64,000 bases of DNA from Spongilla lacustris (lineage: Eukaryota > Porifera > Demospongiae > Spongillida > Spongillidae): positions 7,066,081 to 7,130,080 of the forward strand of contig OX442430.1 in assembly GCA_949361645.1 (NCBI GenBank), given 5' to 3'. The position numbers and the translations under genes were made by a program. Shown here piece by piece: positions 21,881-36,400 of this stretch. How positions within the stretch are numbered: position 1 is the first letter of the stretch; the number at the start of each line of letters is the position of its first letter. The notes below the pieces were generated by a model. The model searched no databases. It was not told the DNA's origin and was given only the letters and a program-made list of their open reading frames with translations.

Positions 21881-23245
21881 TGTTTACTGTGTGTTGAACT
21901 GTACATGTCTCCCTTTGTGTGGCATCATCATTCCATGCAAGTGACAGGAGATAAATCCTGCAGAAGCTGTTTTGAGCATTCCTAAGTAATATGTTCCATG
22001 CTCCAGCAGGGCCTTGACTGTCTGCACTGAGGTGAAATAAGAGTCTCCATACACAATATGAACCTTACCGTGTAGCATTTCAGTCAATCTCGGGACAAGT
22101 GCAACATGCTTTGGGTATTGGTCACACCACTTCTTCAGCTGCATCCTGTCTTTAGCCTCCTGATACTCCAAAAAGAGCATAATGCCTGACCAAGCATCAG
22201 CCATGCATTTATACTCAGCCCCAACACCAACAGGCTTTCTGATGAGTTTTGCGAGAAAAAGGAATACCTTCTCGAGTATCCTTAAAGAAAGGTATCCATT
22301 TTCCCATGCTCTCATCTATGCACACACCAGTTCCAGGACTCACTTTTTCCTTGCGATTCTCATTGAAGGCAACAATGAGATATGACACACGTGCATATCT
22401 GCTTCAGCTGCATCAGCGGGCCACAATTTCAAATACTTCCTCCATCCTTCGAATCTGTCTCTCACCAACCCAAACCTAGCTCCAACATCCATTGGTTGCA
22501 AAAACCCAGTGGCTTTTTTCTTCCACATGTTCCTAATGCTGCCTGATGGTAGAAGAGTCCTCCCATAAAGGATTGCTATACACTGCAAGAACTGGAACTC
22601 AGAAAATCTGTCCACATTAGCTGGCAAAGATGCATTCGTCCATCCTATAAAGGCCCCTCTTGAGCCAGGAACCAATCGACAGGAAACATTAGATTCCAGC
22701 AATCTTCCTCTGTTTTGTGTTTTAACTGTATACCACCTCATGAGGCCAGAGGAACTTGAACTGCCTGTCAGTGCAACCGTCTTTTGCACGTTGGTCAATT
22801 GTTACTCGACCCTCCATTTTTTCCCATCTCAAGACTTTATCGCCCATTTGCACTCCAGCGGGTCAGTTCCCTCACTTTTGCCTCCTTCGAGCATACTTTC
22901 TTCTTCTGGTACATCATCCTCAACATCTTCATTTCTATGGTCTTCTTCCTCATCTTCTATAGCCTCATGACGAGGGTTTTCGGCAATTGAAGTGCATCCC
23001 GCATCAGCGCCATTACCAGATAAAGGTGTTTTCTTCGGCTTCCAAAAGGATTTCCCATGATCCAGTGCATGTGATTCCTACACCATGCACCAATGGACCA
23101 CTCAACTCGCCATGTGTTTTTTATGATGGAAACCACTTTACCATTTACACTAGCTTCTTTCCAACTCGAACCAAATGTGCACATTATTGTATCTTTTGCC
23201 TTCGTTAACTGCCCGCCTTGACGAGAAACCACTTCATTTGGCAAG
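21880..23245 (-). pseudogene. piggyBac-type transposase relic
   Basis: On the minus strand several overlapping frames match the piggyBac-derived DDE domain in order. RFSEFQFLQC, PADAAEADMH and FNENRKEKVSPGTGVCIDES (first catalytic Asp) lie at 22.8-22.3 kb. PVGVGAEYKCMADAWSGIM, KVHIVYGDSYFTSV (second Asp region) and GTYYLGMLKTA lie at 22.25-21.9 kb. The reading frame changes near 22,385 and near 22,320 and stops occur, so no single protein is encoded. Upstream (22.8-23.24 kb) an acidic stretch and a short open segment may be its N-terminal part. No terminal repeats or TTAA ends were found. Confidence 0.75.
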
Positions 23246-23307
23246 ACAAACTGAAGCCATGTTCAAATTGCAAAGCCCACAACTGAATTGGCATAATGTA
23301 TCAAAGC

Positions 23308-23680
23308 TATACATACATGGTCAGAGAATGGTATAATGTTTTAAAGCTACATAACCACAAATTGATACAATGTTTCAAAGGTATATGCATGGTCATGTCC
23401 CAAATAACACCTATTGACACGAATCTTGGGTTGGCGAATTTGAATGCATGCATGTTCACAAAGAAGAGCAAATTGCAAAATTCAGTACATGCACAGCCAG
23501 GCACTACACATACATGGTCACAGATTGGTGTAATGTTTTAATGTTATGTAACCACAAATTAATAGGTAGAGATGGTCACGTCCCAAATAAAATACCTTGG
23601 TTATGTCTCAAATAAAGCACTTACTGTAAACACCTGTATTTGACTCGAATTTAGGATTGGTGAGTTGAATGCCTTTAGGA
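23308..23680 (+). repeat. Two-copy diverged tandem repeat, ~200 bp period
   Basis: 23,308-23,445 and 23,510-23,680 share 'catacatggtca.ag', 'taatgttttaa', 'aaccacaaatt', 'atggtca.gtcccaaata' and a 'gactcgaat.t' ... 'ttgaatgc' ending. No coding content. Confidence 0.7.
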
Positions 23681-24756
23681 TGGTTTCGAATCCTGAAGCC
23701 TTTGCCTGTTTCCAAGGAAAGAGCTGAATCAATAGCTTGTGTGCACATCACGAAACATTTGGAGACCGGGTTTACTAGATAGATTGAGATATGTATGTGG
23801 TTTAAATGGGAGTTGATGCTCTGGCAAGGTTTATATCAGCTACAGAGTTCGTTAGCTCCTGCAATTCTCATACTTTTTTGTATCTTAGTTTAACGAGTAA
23901 ACCAAACCGTAAGCCGATGTATTTGGTTTAAAACCATGCAAGATTGAATTAATATGTAGTCTACACCATGAATTACTTCTTATGCATTAGCTGGTCCACT
24001 CATCACCCTTCAAGACCACTAGGTGGGGGGGGGGGGGAGGGGGGGGGGGAAGCTCCATGTCCAGTCTCTGCCATGCAGACGTATCTCAACCACTGCCAGG
24101 GGATCCCAACAGGTGGCATTAATTGTTTGATTTTCATATTGGAATGCCTCTTTCATCCAGAGCCTGTTAAAATGGTTTATTCTAGTTGGCGGCACTGACT
24201 GAGACTTCGGCATTTTCCATATATATGGTCTTTGTGATGCCGTTCAATGTGTCTAGAAAGAGTGAAGTGTTCCCTGGAGAACGGCTTCAGTGTGGCAACA
24301 ATCACACAAAGCTTTATCTGCGTATCCTTCCTCCTTCGATACATGGACCTCTAAATGAGACCTGTCATGACAGCGGATGTGTTTGTGCTACTGCTAAACC
24401 TTCGCAAAGGAGCAAATTTCTAGGGCTTGTATTCTCAAATATCCAATATTTCAATCCTCCTATGCTGTTCACAATCAGACCACATTGTCGGATTGAAATG
24501 ATACGGACTAAACATGAACACCAGACCATGATGTTTTCGTTTTACTATATTGTAAATTATTTGGTTTGTTAATAATTCAGTTTTGGTTATCTTTAACATT
24601 CGTCGGGAAGATGGCCGGTATCAGAATTTTTACTGCGATAGAATAGATATATATGCAGAAACAGTTCGCGTTAAAGCGCAATCTGAACCGGCACATCGCG
24701 CTCTCTAGCAGAAAGTTTTAATCATTGCAACAATTACATTGAGGATATAATCTCGC
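23681..24756. other. Intergenic, no firm gene
   Basis: Contains a G-rich run at about 24,026-24,050. On the minus strand at 24.2-24.4 kb a weak C2H2-like string (FTLSRHIERHH) is visible, surrounded by stops, and may be a decayed finger. I do not annotate it as a gene. Confidence 0.5.
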
Positions 24757-24762
24757 TTCTCA

Positions 24763-24816
24763 CTCTCGCAAGCCAGACGTTGAAGGACTGGGGACGAGGA
24801 AAACATACTTCCCTAT
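24763..24816 (+). mobile_element. MITE fragment, relative of the element at 56,437-56,568
   Basis: 'ctcgcaagccagacgt' followed by 'ggactggggacgaggaaaac' matches the left part of the 56.4-kb element almost exactly, except that about 25 bp between the two blocks is missing. The right half is not present. The 67-bp hairpin at 24,825 lies just downstream. Confidence 0.75.
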
Positions 24817-24824
24817 TCAACCAG

Positions 24825-24891
24825 CAGAAGGGCGGGCCCTACCACCGCGTTTGCACCCGACCAAACGCGGTGGTAGGGCCCGCCCTTCTAC
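24825..24891. mobile_element. 67-bp perfect foldback element with 8-bp target duplication
   Basis: Arms 24,826-24,853 and 24,862-24,889 are exact reverse complements (28 bp, starting AGAAGGGCGGGCCCTACCAC) around an 8-base loop. 'tcaaccag' occurs directly on both sides (24,817-24,824 and 24,892-24,899). An 8-bp duplication and a CAGAAGG left end are hAT-like, but with no coding capacity this is only a suggestion. It ends 12 bp before a candidate start codon of the zinc-finger gene. Confidence 0.82.
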
Positions 24892-24903
24892 TCAACCAGT
24901 ACA

Positions 24904-27292
<2,389 letters not shown>

Positions 27293-27731
27293 TGACATTT
27301 GTTCTTGCTTGCCACTTAGAAGAGAATGCAACCTCATACTGGTCTTGGCCCCAGGCCCAGTTGCATCAGAGATAGCAGTGGGCCTGGGGCCCAGGGCACT
27401 TTATCCTTCATATGGAATATTAATATCATAGCCAATTTAACCACTAACAGCAGCAGTACATGATGATCTCATGGATTATATGGTTATGAATCACGTGATG
27501 ATCTCATGATCCCCCCCCCCCCCCCCTCCCAAATGGGTTATGTGGTTATGAATCACCTGGGTTATGAGTGTACAGAAATACATTAGACAATAACAAACGT
27601 TGCTTGGACATGAACATATGAAAGAGGTGCTGTACGTGTGGTAACTGTGATGCTATCACTGTTGTGTGACTTTCAAGGCTAATGCAGTATGCCGTGCCAA
27701 AATAGTGGTCTGGTTCATGTTACTTTGGCCT
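27293..27731. other. Duplicated intergenic DNA downstream of LRRK copy B
   Basis: From 27,328 on this DNA matches 11,168-11,575 downstream of copy A. It includes the poly-C run and the 'ttatatggttatgaatcac' near-repeats. A 13-bp-stem hairpin (ggccccaggccca ... tgggcctggggcc, about 27,348-27,392) is complete here, while copy A lacks the left stem. Confidence 0.75.
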
Positions 27732-30700
27732 TTAGTTCAAAGGTGACCACATGAACAGATGTGTACTGCAAGATGGAGTGGTGAATAGCTTGAGGCGAGG
27801 GGCAAAACTGGGACTGCCATCTTGTTCTCCAGGAGGGTTCAAAGATGGAGGAACATTGTTGGATCCTTTGAACACTCCAGTGTACCTTTCCCCAAAGCTG
27901 ATAACCAAGCCAGGCACTCTGAAATGACCTGTGAGGATGGACAAGCACACAGTGAATTAAATATCTATTATCGCTTGCACGTGAAGAATGAAAATTGCAA
28001 TGGAGGGGAAGAGCAAACACACCCAGTTACTTAATGTATTTGAATGTGGTGTACCTCTGCACGAATGTGGGAGGCTATCAGATTGCACATGGGGATCCAG
28101 TATAGCCCCAACTAGGTATCTGATTGGTGTCTCTGCAGCATTGACAGTCCAAAGAGCTGTCAGATCACCAGGGTTGAGGGCCAGCAGGACTCCGCCCTCT
28201 GTACCAACATAGAGGACATCTCTCCAATGTAGTAATGATGTCACCTTGCTGTTTTCATCTTAAACAGAAACATAGAAATGATAGAACAAATGACTCCACC
28301 AGTATTTAGCATGTGGATGTTTTATATTATTGTGTACATGGAGCATATAAAATAGCACAGGTACATGCATTGTATATGTCCCATGACTGCCAAAAAAGTC
28401 AACCATGTACTTACAGTCTTTGTCGCACAAGTTGCTGCAGAGGTCGTAGCAGTCACATATAGCTGATCTTTCCATTTGGTCAACATCCCACTTCTCTATG
28501 CACGCCCTGTGGCTGAGCACAAGATGCTTCAACCTGTGTCCCTCAGCTGCTTCCTCTAGTGGTGCCATGTGCTCCACTATGCTGCTCTCACCCTGTCGAA
28601 ATGTTTCACTGGTGATACCACATGCTGACAGCGTGATGGCTTTGAGCCTTGAAGCCACAGAGTACCACAAATTAATTTTGTAGTCTTTTCGTTTGGCCCC
28701 CACCAAAACTGCTTCGGTGAAACTTTCAGCGATGGGTTGTGTCAGCATTGGCTTTAACTCGTCAGTACAGTCACCGAAGACAAAGATGTGAAGCTCTTTG
28801 TCAGTTATTCCAACAACAATGTCTTCAGCTGAGTTGTAAAGGAGCTTTCTGACAGCATCTTTGCTGCACCATGTTGCTGTCTTGTAATGTGTTCTTGCAT
28901 CATAAATGTTTAGCTGCCCTCCAGTGGGGAGAGCTGTGCTGACCCAGACTTGGTCATTTGGAGTGCATACCATGGAGAGACACTCTCCCTCAGGTGGCTC
29001 AACATCCTGTGAGAGAAGAAAAGGCAATCACACCTCATTTTGTTTATGTCAGATCAGAAAATTATAAATGCATGTCTTATCACAAAGACCGCAGCCCCCC
29101 CCCCCTCCCTCTTCCCCTTCCTCCCATATCACAAAGAGATTGTTTTAAACTTATTTAGCATTTCACTACAAACAAGGAATCATATTACCTCAACTGTACA
29201 GCCGGCTGCATGACAGCTGATGCACTTAAGACCAACTTCAGAGGCACACCAGATCTCAAGGGAAGAAGACTTCATAGGCATTTTGCCCATATCATTAATG
29301 TGACTTAAGGGGCTCAGGTAGCCAGGAGCTGCCACAGTGTGTTGCTTCTCAAGGGAGACAGTTGTAGAAAATGAGTGTCCTTTCAGTGTCCACCTGGTGC
29401 ATGCAGCCACCATGCCTACATCAGTACTTGAGATTGGGAAGGCCGAAACAAGCTGTGATGTTACACCATCCTCAAGCACTGTGAGCACTTCTTTAATATC
29501 AGGCCTGTGGTAAGGATGTTCACTCCAGCACCAGCACATCAGTTCCAGCAGCCAGAGGGAGGGAGGGCATTGCTGGTGGTATACGAACCAGGCTTATAAT
29601 AATTATTGAGTACACAAATCATTGCCTTACTTTGAACGATAAAGAAGGTCTCTTTCCCTCATCTAATAAAGAGCTAATTGGTCTTGTCTCATTCTGGAAA
29701 GGGTTTTCAAAGGTGAACAGGTAGTACATGAGCATTCCAAAAGAGTAGACATCTAGCTTTGTGCTGTGGCTCTGCTGACCACCATGAAGAAGTACTTCTG
29801 GTGGTAGGTATGGAGGTGTGCCATCCCCCCCTCTCACACCCTGGGGAGTGTACTGTTGACATATCCCATAGTCAGCAAGCTTGACATAAACTTCTGAGTC
29901 AGAATTCCATTGTGTTTCTGGAAGTGGAAACTTCCACACCAATATGTTTCCTGGTTTAAGGTCTCGAAATATAATCTTTTGCAAATGGATAAGTTCCATT
30001 GCCTTTGCAACCTGTTTGAACAGTACAAGGCAATCACCTGAAGTAATACATATGACTAAGCAACCCAAGTACATATAGGTAATTATTAGTGTGTGATGAA
30101 CTTTTTATTATGTATTAATGGTAACTGTAAAGGGTTTATAATTTACAATTAAGCTAACAATGATGCTGCAACACATCCTTGAGATAACTCGGTATTTCAA
30201 GATTTGGTTAGCAAATCATCTTTATTACTCAAACTTGGTATAGTGGCTCGAATAAAGGACACCCTTCCCTAGAAGGTTGCACTAACACTGTACACAGCAG
30301 AGCTCAACTTAGTGTCAGGCAGAACACGTTAGTGGTGTAATTACAAATTAATTTCTCAAAGCAGCAAACCACATCAAATATCAGCAATAAGGCATGTGAT
30401 CATGAATTATTTTTCCCTTTATTGGAAAATTATTATTTCAATTTCAGAGACTTAAGATCGATGTTTTCTTCCACCTAAATAGACATTGTACTCAAAGACA
30501 ACCTACCATGTCCTAGAGGCACACTAGTTGAGACACCATACAAGTTGCTACCCCTAGACTCAACCTTCAAAATAAATCTCACCTGTATCAATGTTGAAGT
30601 CAGCGTCCAAATATTCAGTTTCACATTCACTTTCTGGAACCTCTCCACACATGCTTTGAGGTCACCAAGTGGAGCCAGCTCCAGGAGGAGCATCAGTGGT

Positions 30701-33341
30701 GCCACGGCAACGCCCACCAGTCCAAGGATATTATCATGAACCAGTCTGCGTAACACCCTGACTTCTCGACTGGCCTGTTGGTACATTTCCCATGCCACAG
30801 GCTCACTGAGGACATATGAATCCTCCATCCCCATGAACATTTTGATACCAACTCTTTGAGCCTATGGAAGGGAGACTAATATAACCTGATAGGCATCAAT
30901 TAGATGCAGTGCAGCACGCAAACATTACATTTGTTTTGATGGTACCAGAATAAACGGCACCATAGCCTCCTTTTCCAAGCAGCGATGCAACCGCAATGTT
31001 CCCTGCACTGTAAATCATAGATTGTGGAAGGTCTCTGAACACCTAGTGGGTGCATGAAAGGGTGTGTGTGTGAGAAGAGAAGGGACAGAGGTAGATGTGA
31101 TGGGAAATAGACTAGAGCCGAATAAATTATACTCACCAGGTCAGGAGCAATTTTGAACACGTTAACTCTTCCATGACGTGGACACTGTGGCTCTTGTTTC
31201 TTAGCAACCGTGAGAGCACAAAAAGATGACGTGAACAGGAAATAAGTCCTTTCTGTGACTCTTTCCTGACCTGATTTGCCAGTGTCATAATTATTGGATG
31301 CCAATCTCCGCCAAATAGCAGGGCAAGCATCAGCGAGCCTTTCTGCCTCACATCTGTCACAGGGCACACCCAGCAGTATTGTGGACAGCTCAAAGCCTCT
31401 CTTTCTGCCAAATGATACGTACCAGTCATCAAATATCGAATCAATGCACTCTATGGCTTGCTCGAGAAGCCAGGTGGCCGCACGCATATCATCATTGGGG
31501 TCAGAGGTCATTCCAACATCATGGCTTGCCAATATCGGACATGCCCTCACTTCAATCCCGCTGTGCCAATTAACTGCCACATGGCCCTCACTTGTGACAA
31601 TGTAAGTGGAGTCTGTGCCTGGGAGCGGATAGGTCACAGGGACAATGCTGAGGACTTCAATGTCATTGCAGATGAGACATATCCCATCCTTCCAACAGCT
31701 CCACCATGCATCCTGCCCGCCTAACACGCCTTCGCATTGCTCAATGATAAGGGGACTGGCACAAACGCGTGAAATCAGACGGGAGAAGAACCCATTGGGC
31801 ACAAATGGGAGGATGTAGTGCCTTATCAGGACATCCTTCTGGGCTGTTATTGGCGCAGCAAAGCGATCAACTGTGCTCTGCATGGTAAGGTGACCACAGC
31901 TCTCCTGACTGATTGCACATGCATTTTCTCTTTGCTGAGATATAAGTGAGGGGATGAGGATGGACTGTTGGTCCAGAAGGAGGATGACCTCAAAGCTCTG
32001 CATGATGCTTATGATTCCATTGATGAAGGACTGTGTACAATCCATATTGAACAGCTTAACAAAATCTTCTATATGCATAAACCCTGTGAATATATAACTC
32101 AAATCAATCAGCATTTATATAGATAATGGTAGTGCTGTTAGTGTAAAATCAAAGATAAAATTATTAATTAACCACACAATTATTAGTTTAGTACAAAAAT
32201 TACCAGTGAAGCATTGCTCACACTGTATACTATGCAGTGTTTGTACCCCTGAATGTGGCTGCGTATTTATTACTAAGCTATAGCGCACAAAATACCAATA
32301 CCATTCTTCTGAAAAGGATTCCTTTCCTGCACTGTGATCACATTTGCCATTGTTGCGCACAGCCACTGAGGGTCAACACAGTATAGCTCATCCATTGTAA
32401 TCCCCTTGTGATGCAGAATGATACCTGAGAGGATATAAAATGTGTGTGGGGTCACCATAGCAGTACATGTTGCCTTCATCTCACCGTTATCATGCCAGAA
32501 GCTGCTGGCTTCAACTATCTCCTGAGTGTTGCCAGCGTATCCACACTGGTACATTTCTTTCCTATGGCAATTATTTGAAGAATAAAAATTCCATGTTTGA
32601 GGTTAGAGGCATTTTTTCAGCCCAAGCAACAGTACAGCACACAACACCTCATCCAAAATGTCTTAACCTAACTCTGCTATATGCATATCCAGGTTCCAAT
32701 ATGGGTTACCATGCAACACATTAAAAAATCAGATTTTTTTTTCAGGAGTATTGACAACTGGCATCTGCTTGTTTGTAGCATTGAAGATTTCATAGTCACA
32801 TCACTCACAAAATAGATCTGGAAATAGCCATGCTACAACTTGATTAATAGTACATGTATACGTATAATTATCATCAATCATTACACAGACATACATACAG
32901 AATTGCTTGGGCTTACGCTAACCCTTACAGCTAGAATATATTGTACTTAGAAACAACAGAAATGGTATCATATTCTTCTTTTGGCAACTCATACCTTGCC
33001 ACTTGTGGTGCAATGCGAGCAGTTAACACACTAGAGGGAGGGCCCATGGCTAGTACAGTAATGGATTTACCTCATAGTATGCTTAAGAACCATTGCTGTT
33101 ATGTTTTCTTACAAATACATTGACTTGATTGCCATAGTGTATTATAGATGGCACTGATCAAGCGTGTGACATGCATATCATATATCTGCTATGCATTTTG
33201 GGTGGCCCTCACTAGGCTGCGAAGTGCCCTTTCTGCCAATAGGTTTACACCTGGAGTGCCTCATCTAAAACAGATACCATGTATGCTGTACTGCATGCAT
33301 GTCCCGTTGCAGTAGTGAAACACATGCATACACGCACACAT

Positions 33342-33411
<70 letters not shown>

Positions 33412-36400
33412 CATACACACACACACACACACTGCATATAACTTACAGATATTCATTCCTAGAGAAGATGGGTATAGTTTTTCGCTTGTTGCACATTGTG
33501 GCAATAGATTGTATGATCTTAAGAACTGCCATGTAGTATGATGGAATAGGCTCCTCCAGCAATGGTGGTGCATCCTTCCTTGCAGCTGAATGTATAGAAA
33601 AAAAAAGCCACATCAAATGCAAGTATATGCACACATATTGTTCTAACCAGGGATTCTGTACAATCTCGTAAACTCATAGATATATCCCCTCAGCTGCTGT
33701 ACGTCAGAAGAATTAAAGCTGTCTACAAAGAAGCAGTGTGGTTGGATCTTGGGATAGGCAAAGCTGCTTGGGTTGTACTCCACATACAGCCTCCTGAAGG
33801 CCTCTTCAAGTGCAGAGGTATTTTTAATGCAATCAGCGTGAGTCCCGACCACTATTACTGGAGCATTGTGTGCTCTGGCCTAATAAAAAAAGATGAATAA
33901 TAAATAAAATGGACTAATCTTAGAGGTATGTCAGACCTCAATATTCTCCAGCCATGTCTTAATGCTTCTTAACCCTGCCTCTCCTTCTCTTGCATCCCAG
34001 ACCACCAGATAAAGTGAACGATGTGAAATAAAGCACTGATGAGTGGCATAGTACTCCTCCTGGATGTAAAGAACAGATAGCAATATTAGATGCATGCTCC
34101 CTCTATAGCTGCTCCCTATACACACAATGCTTCACATCAAATGTGTCACGTTAGTGGCTGTAAATAAATTATCTTTCAGCATAATTAGCTACAATATACT
34201 TTGTTGGTGGGGCAATAGTGAAAATGAACACTGAACAAAAGACCACTGCTAAAAATATACCTGCCCTCCATAATCCCATGTTGTGAAGGTAATCTTCGGA
34301 AGACTCCTCTTCCTTGAATATTCCCACTGACCCAACTCAACACCAACAGTGGACAAAGGCAGTCCATTCACCCCCACCTGAACTGTCCTCTGGTGTGCCA
34401 TTTTCCCCTTCTTTGTAAGCTGGAGAAGAAGAGTTGTTTTACCAGCATTTGCTGACCCAACAAACATCAACTTCATGTGACGATAATACTCTGCTCTGGT
34501 AAGGAATGTAAAGGGAAGAAAGTGGGTTTTGAGGGGGAAAAAAGAATGGGAGGGAATTAAGAATGATTGCTAAACAGGAAATAATAACTTTACTAACCCA
34601 GTAACAATTCCTCTTAGGTAGCTTATGAGATGCTTAGATGAGAGTTTTTCTACCAGGCTGATTGGAAGTCCTGCTAACGACAAGCCTTCCAGGTCTAATA
34701 TGTAAAGCGGGAGAAGACCCAACCTGCTGGGAAGGCTGACAATGCCTGTGTTATGGGCCAGATTTAGGGAGTTGAGGGATGTCAAGTTGAGTATACTGGG
34801 TGGAACAGAAGTCAGCTCATTGTGCTCAAGGGACAGGATGGACAGTTGTGGAAAGTGAACAACTGTTGAGTATACTGCTATACTTTCAATATCAATATTG
34901 GTGCAGGTGCAGAGGTCAATAGCCCTAAAATCCTTCAGTTTGTTGTATCCCAGTGAGAGGTTGGCAAGTGACTTCAACTGATTGTGAGTGGTATGGCTGC
35001 AGCAGTCCAGCGGTTTCATTTGGAGTAGCATGTATGGAGAATAGCAGAGTGCAGGACCAGGCATAGAAGCTGCAATATCCTCAATGAGATTGTGATCCAG
35101 TTGAACAGATATGATGTTTGAAGGCAGAGAGCGAACAAGATTCAAATGCTTGATTTGATTATAGGACATATTCAAGCGTTCCAGATTTGTAGCCAAGCAT
35201 GGGAGCTCCTTAGGAACTGTGATGAACATGTTGTGTGAGAGACCAAGTGATTTCATTGCAGATAGCACAATCTCTTCATTGAAGCATACATAAGGCATAG
35301 CAGATGATTCTCCACAGTTTTCTCGCTGAAGTTGTTGCTTGTGTAGTAATTGAACCCATTCAATGAAATCTCTTGTGACAAATTTAACACCAGTGGCCTT
35401 ATCAAGTGTCTTGCAGAAAACACAGAGCCTTTGAAGGTACTTCCATACATCATGATACTCTGCAGAATCTTGCACAAAGGCTGCTTCAGTGGAACATGAA
35501 TTATATTTGTGGAGGAAAGAATTGTGTTCATCAAGAGCCAAAAGGATTCTCTCCGAAAAGTTGGGGTCATCAATAGAAGTTCTGTCACATAAATAATGCA
35601 GCTGCGATAACTTGTTCTCTGACAGGTTGAGCTCTTTGAGATGAGGCATTACCCAAAGGCCTGGGGGAAGCTCTGTTAACTCATTTTTCTGTACACTTAA
35701 ATGCTCCAAGCTGTTGACCAAGCCTTGGAAGAGATCTTCAGGCAGCGTCTTCAACTTGTTTCCATCCAGCACGAGCTTCTTCAAGGACTGAGATGAATAG
35801 ATGCACTGGGAAGAGTGCAGAGCTGTGGGGAGCTCTTGAATGCAATTATCTGACAACTTTAGAACTTCTAACGTATATAATTGGAACAGTTCTGGGGGAA
35901 CAGATTTTAATGAGCAGTAAGTAATATCGATCTCAGTAATGGGAATCAGAGGGTTCATGCTCAGTTGTGATGAAAGAAGAGGATCACTTTCAAAGTAACT
36001 TAGGCATTCTGATGCAAGATGTTGAAGAGTACAAAGATCATGAAGTGATTGCTTTTCTTCTGATTCACTGATAGCTCGAGAGATGGACTTCATTGCACTG
36101 AAGCTATCATTAATACAGATAAAGTCAAGGGTCTCAATTGTAGCTCCATTCCACTTGATCTGCCCTTTAGTAAGACCCTTTCTGTAATCTGGCTCTGTCT
36201 CCATGATGGCCTTAGCACTTGTCAGCTGTGTGTAATAGTACAGGAGAAGACGCTTCAGCTGCTGGTCCTGGACCTTACCAATGGCCTCCTCTAAACCCTG
36301 ACTAAAGCCATACTTCACTAATAGCTTCATTATACTGGCATCACCGACATTAGCAGCACATTTCACAAATCGTCCATCTTGTACCACCTTCTGCAACATA

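Noticed and set aside
24186..24572. 128-residue plus-strand ORF
   Set aside because: No family resemblance; the opposite strand has a weak finger-like string with stops. Neither is firm enough to annotate.
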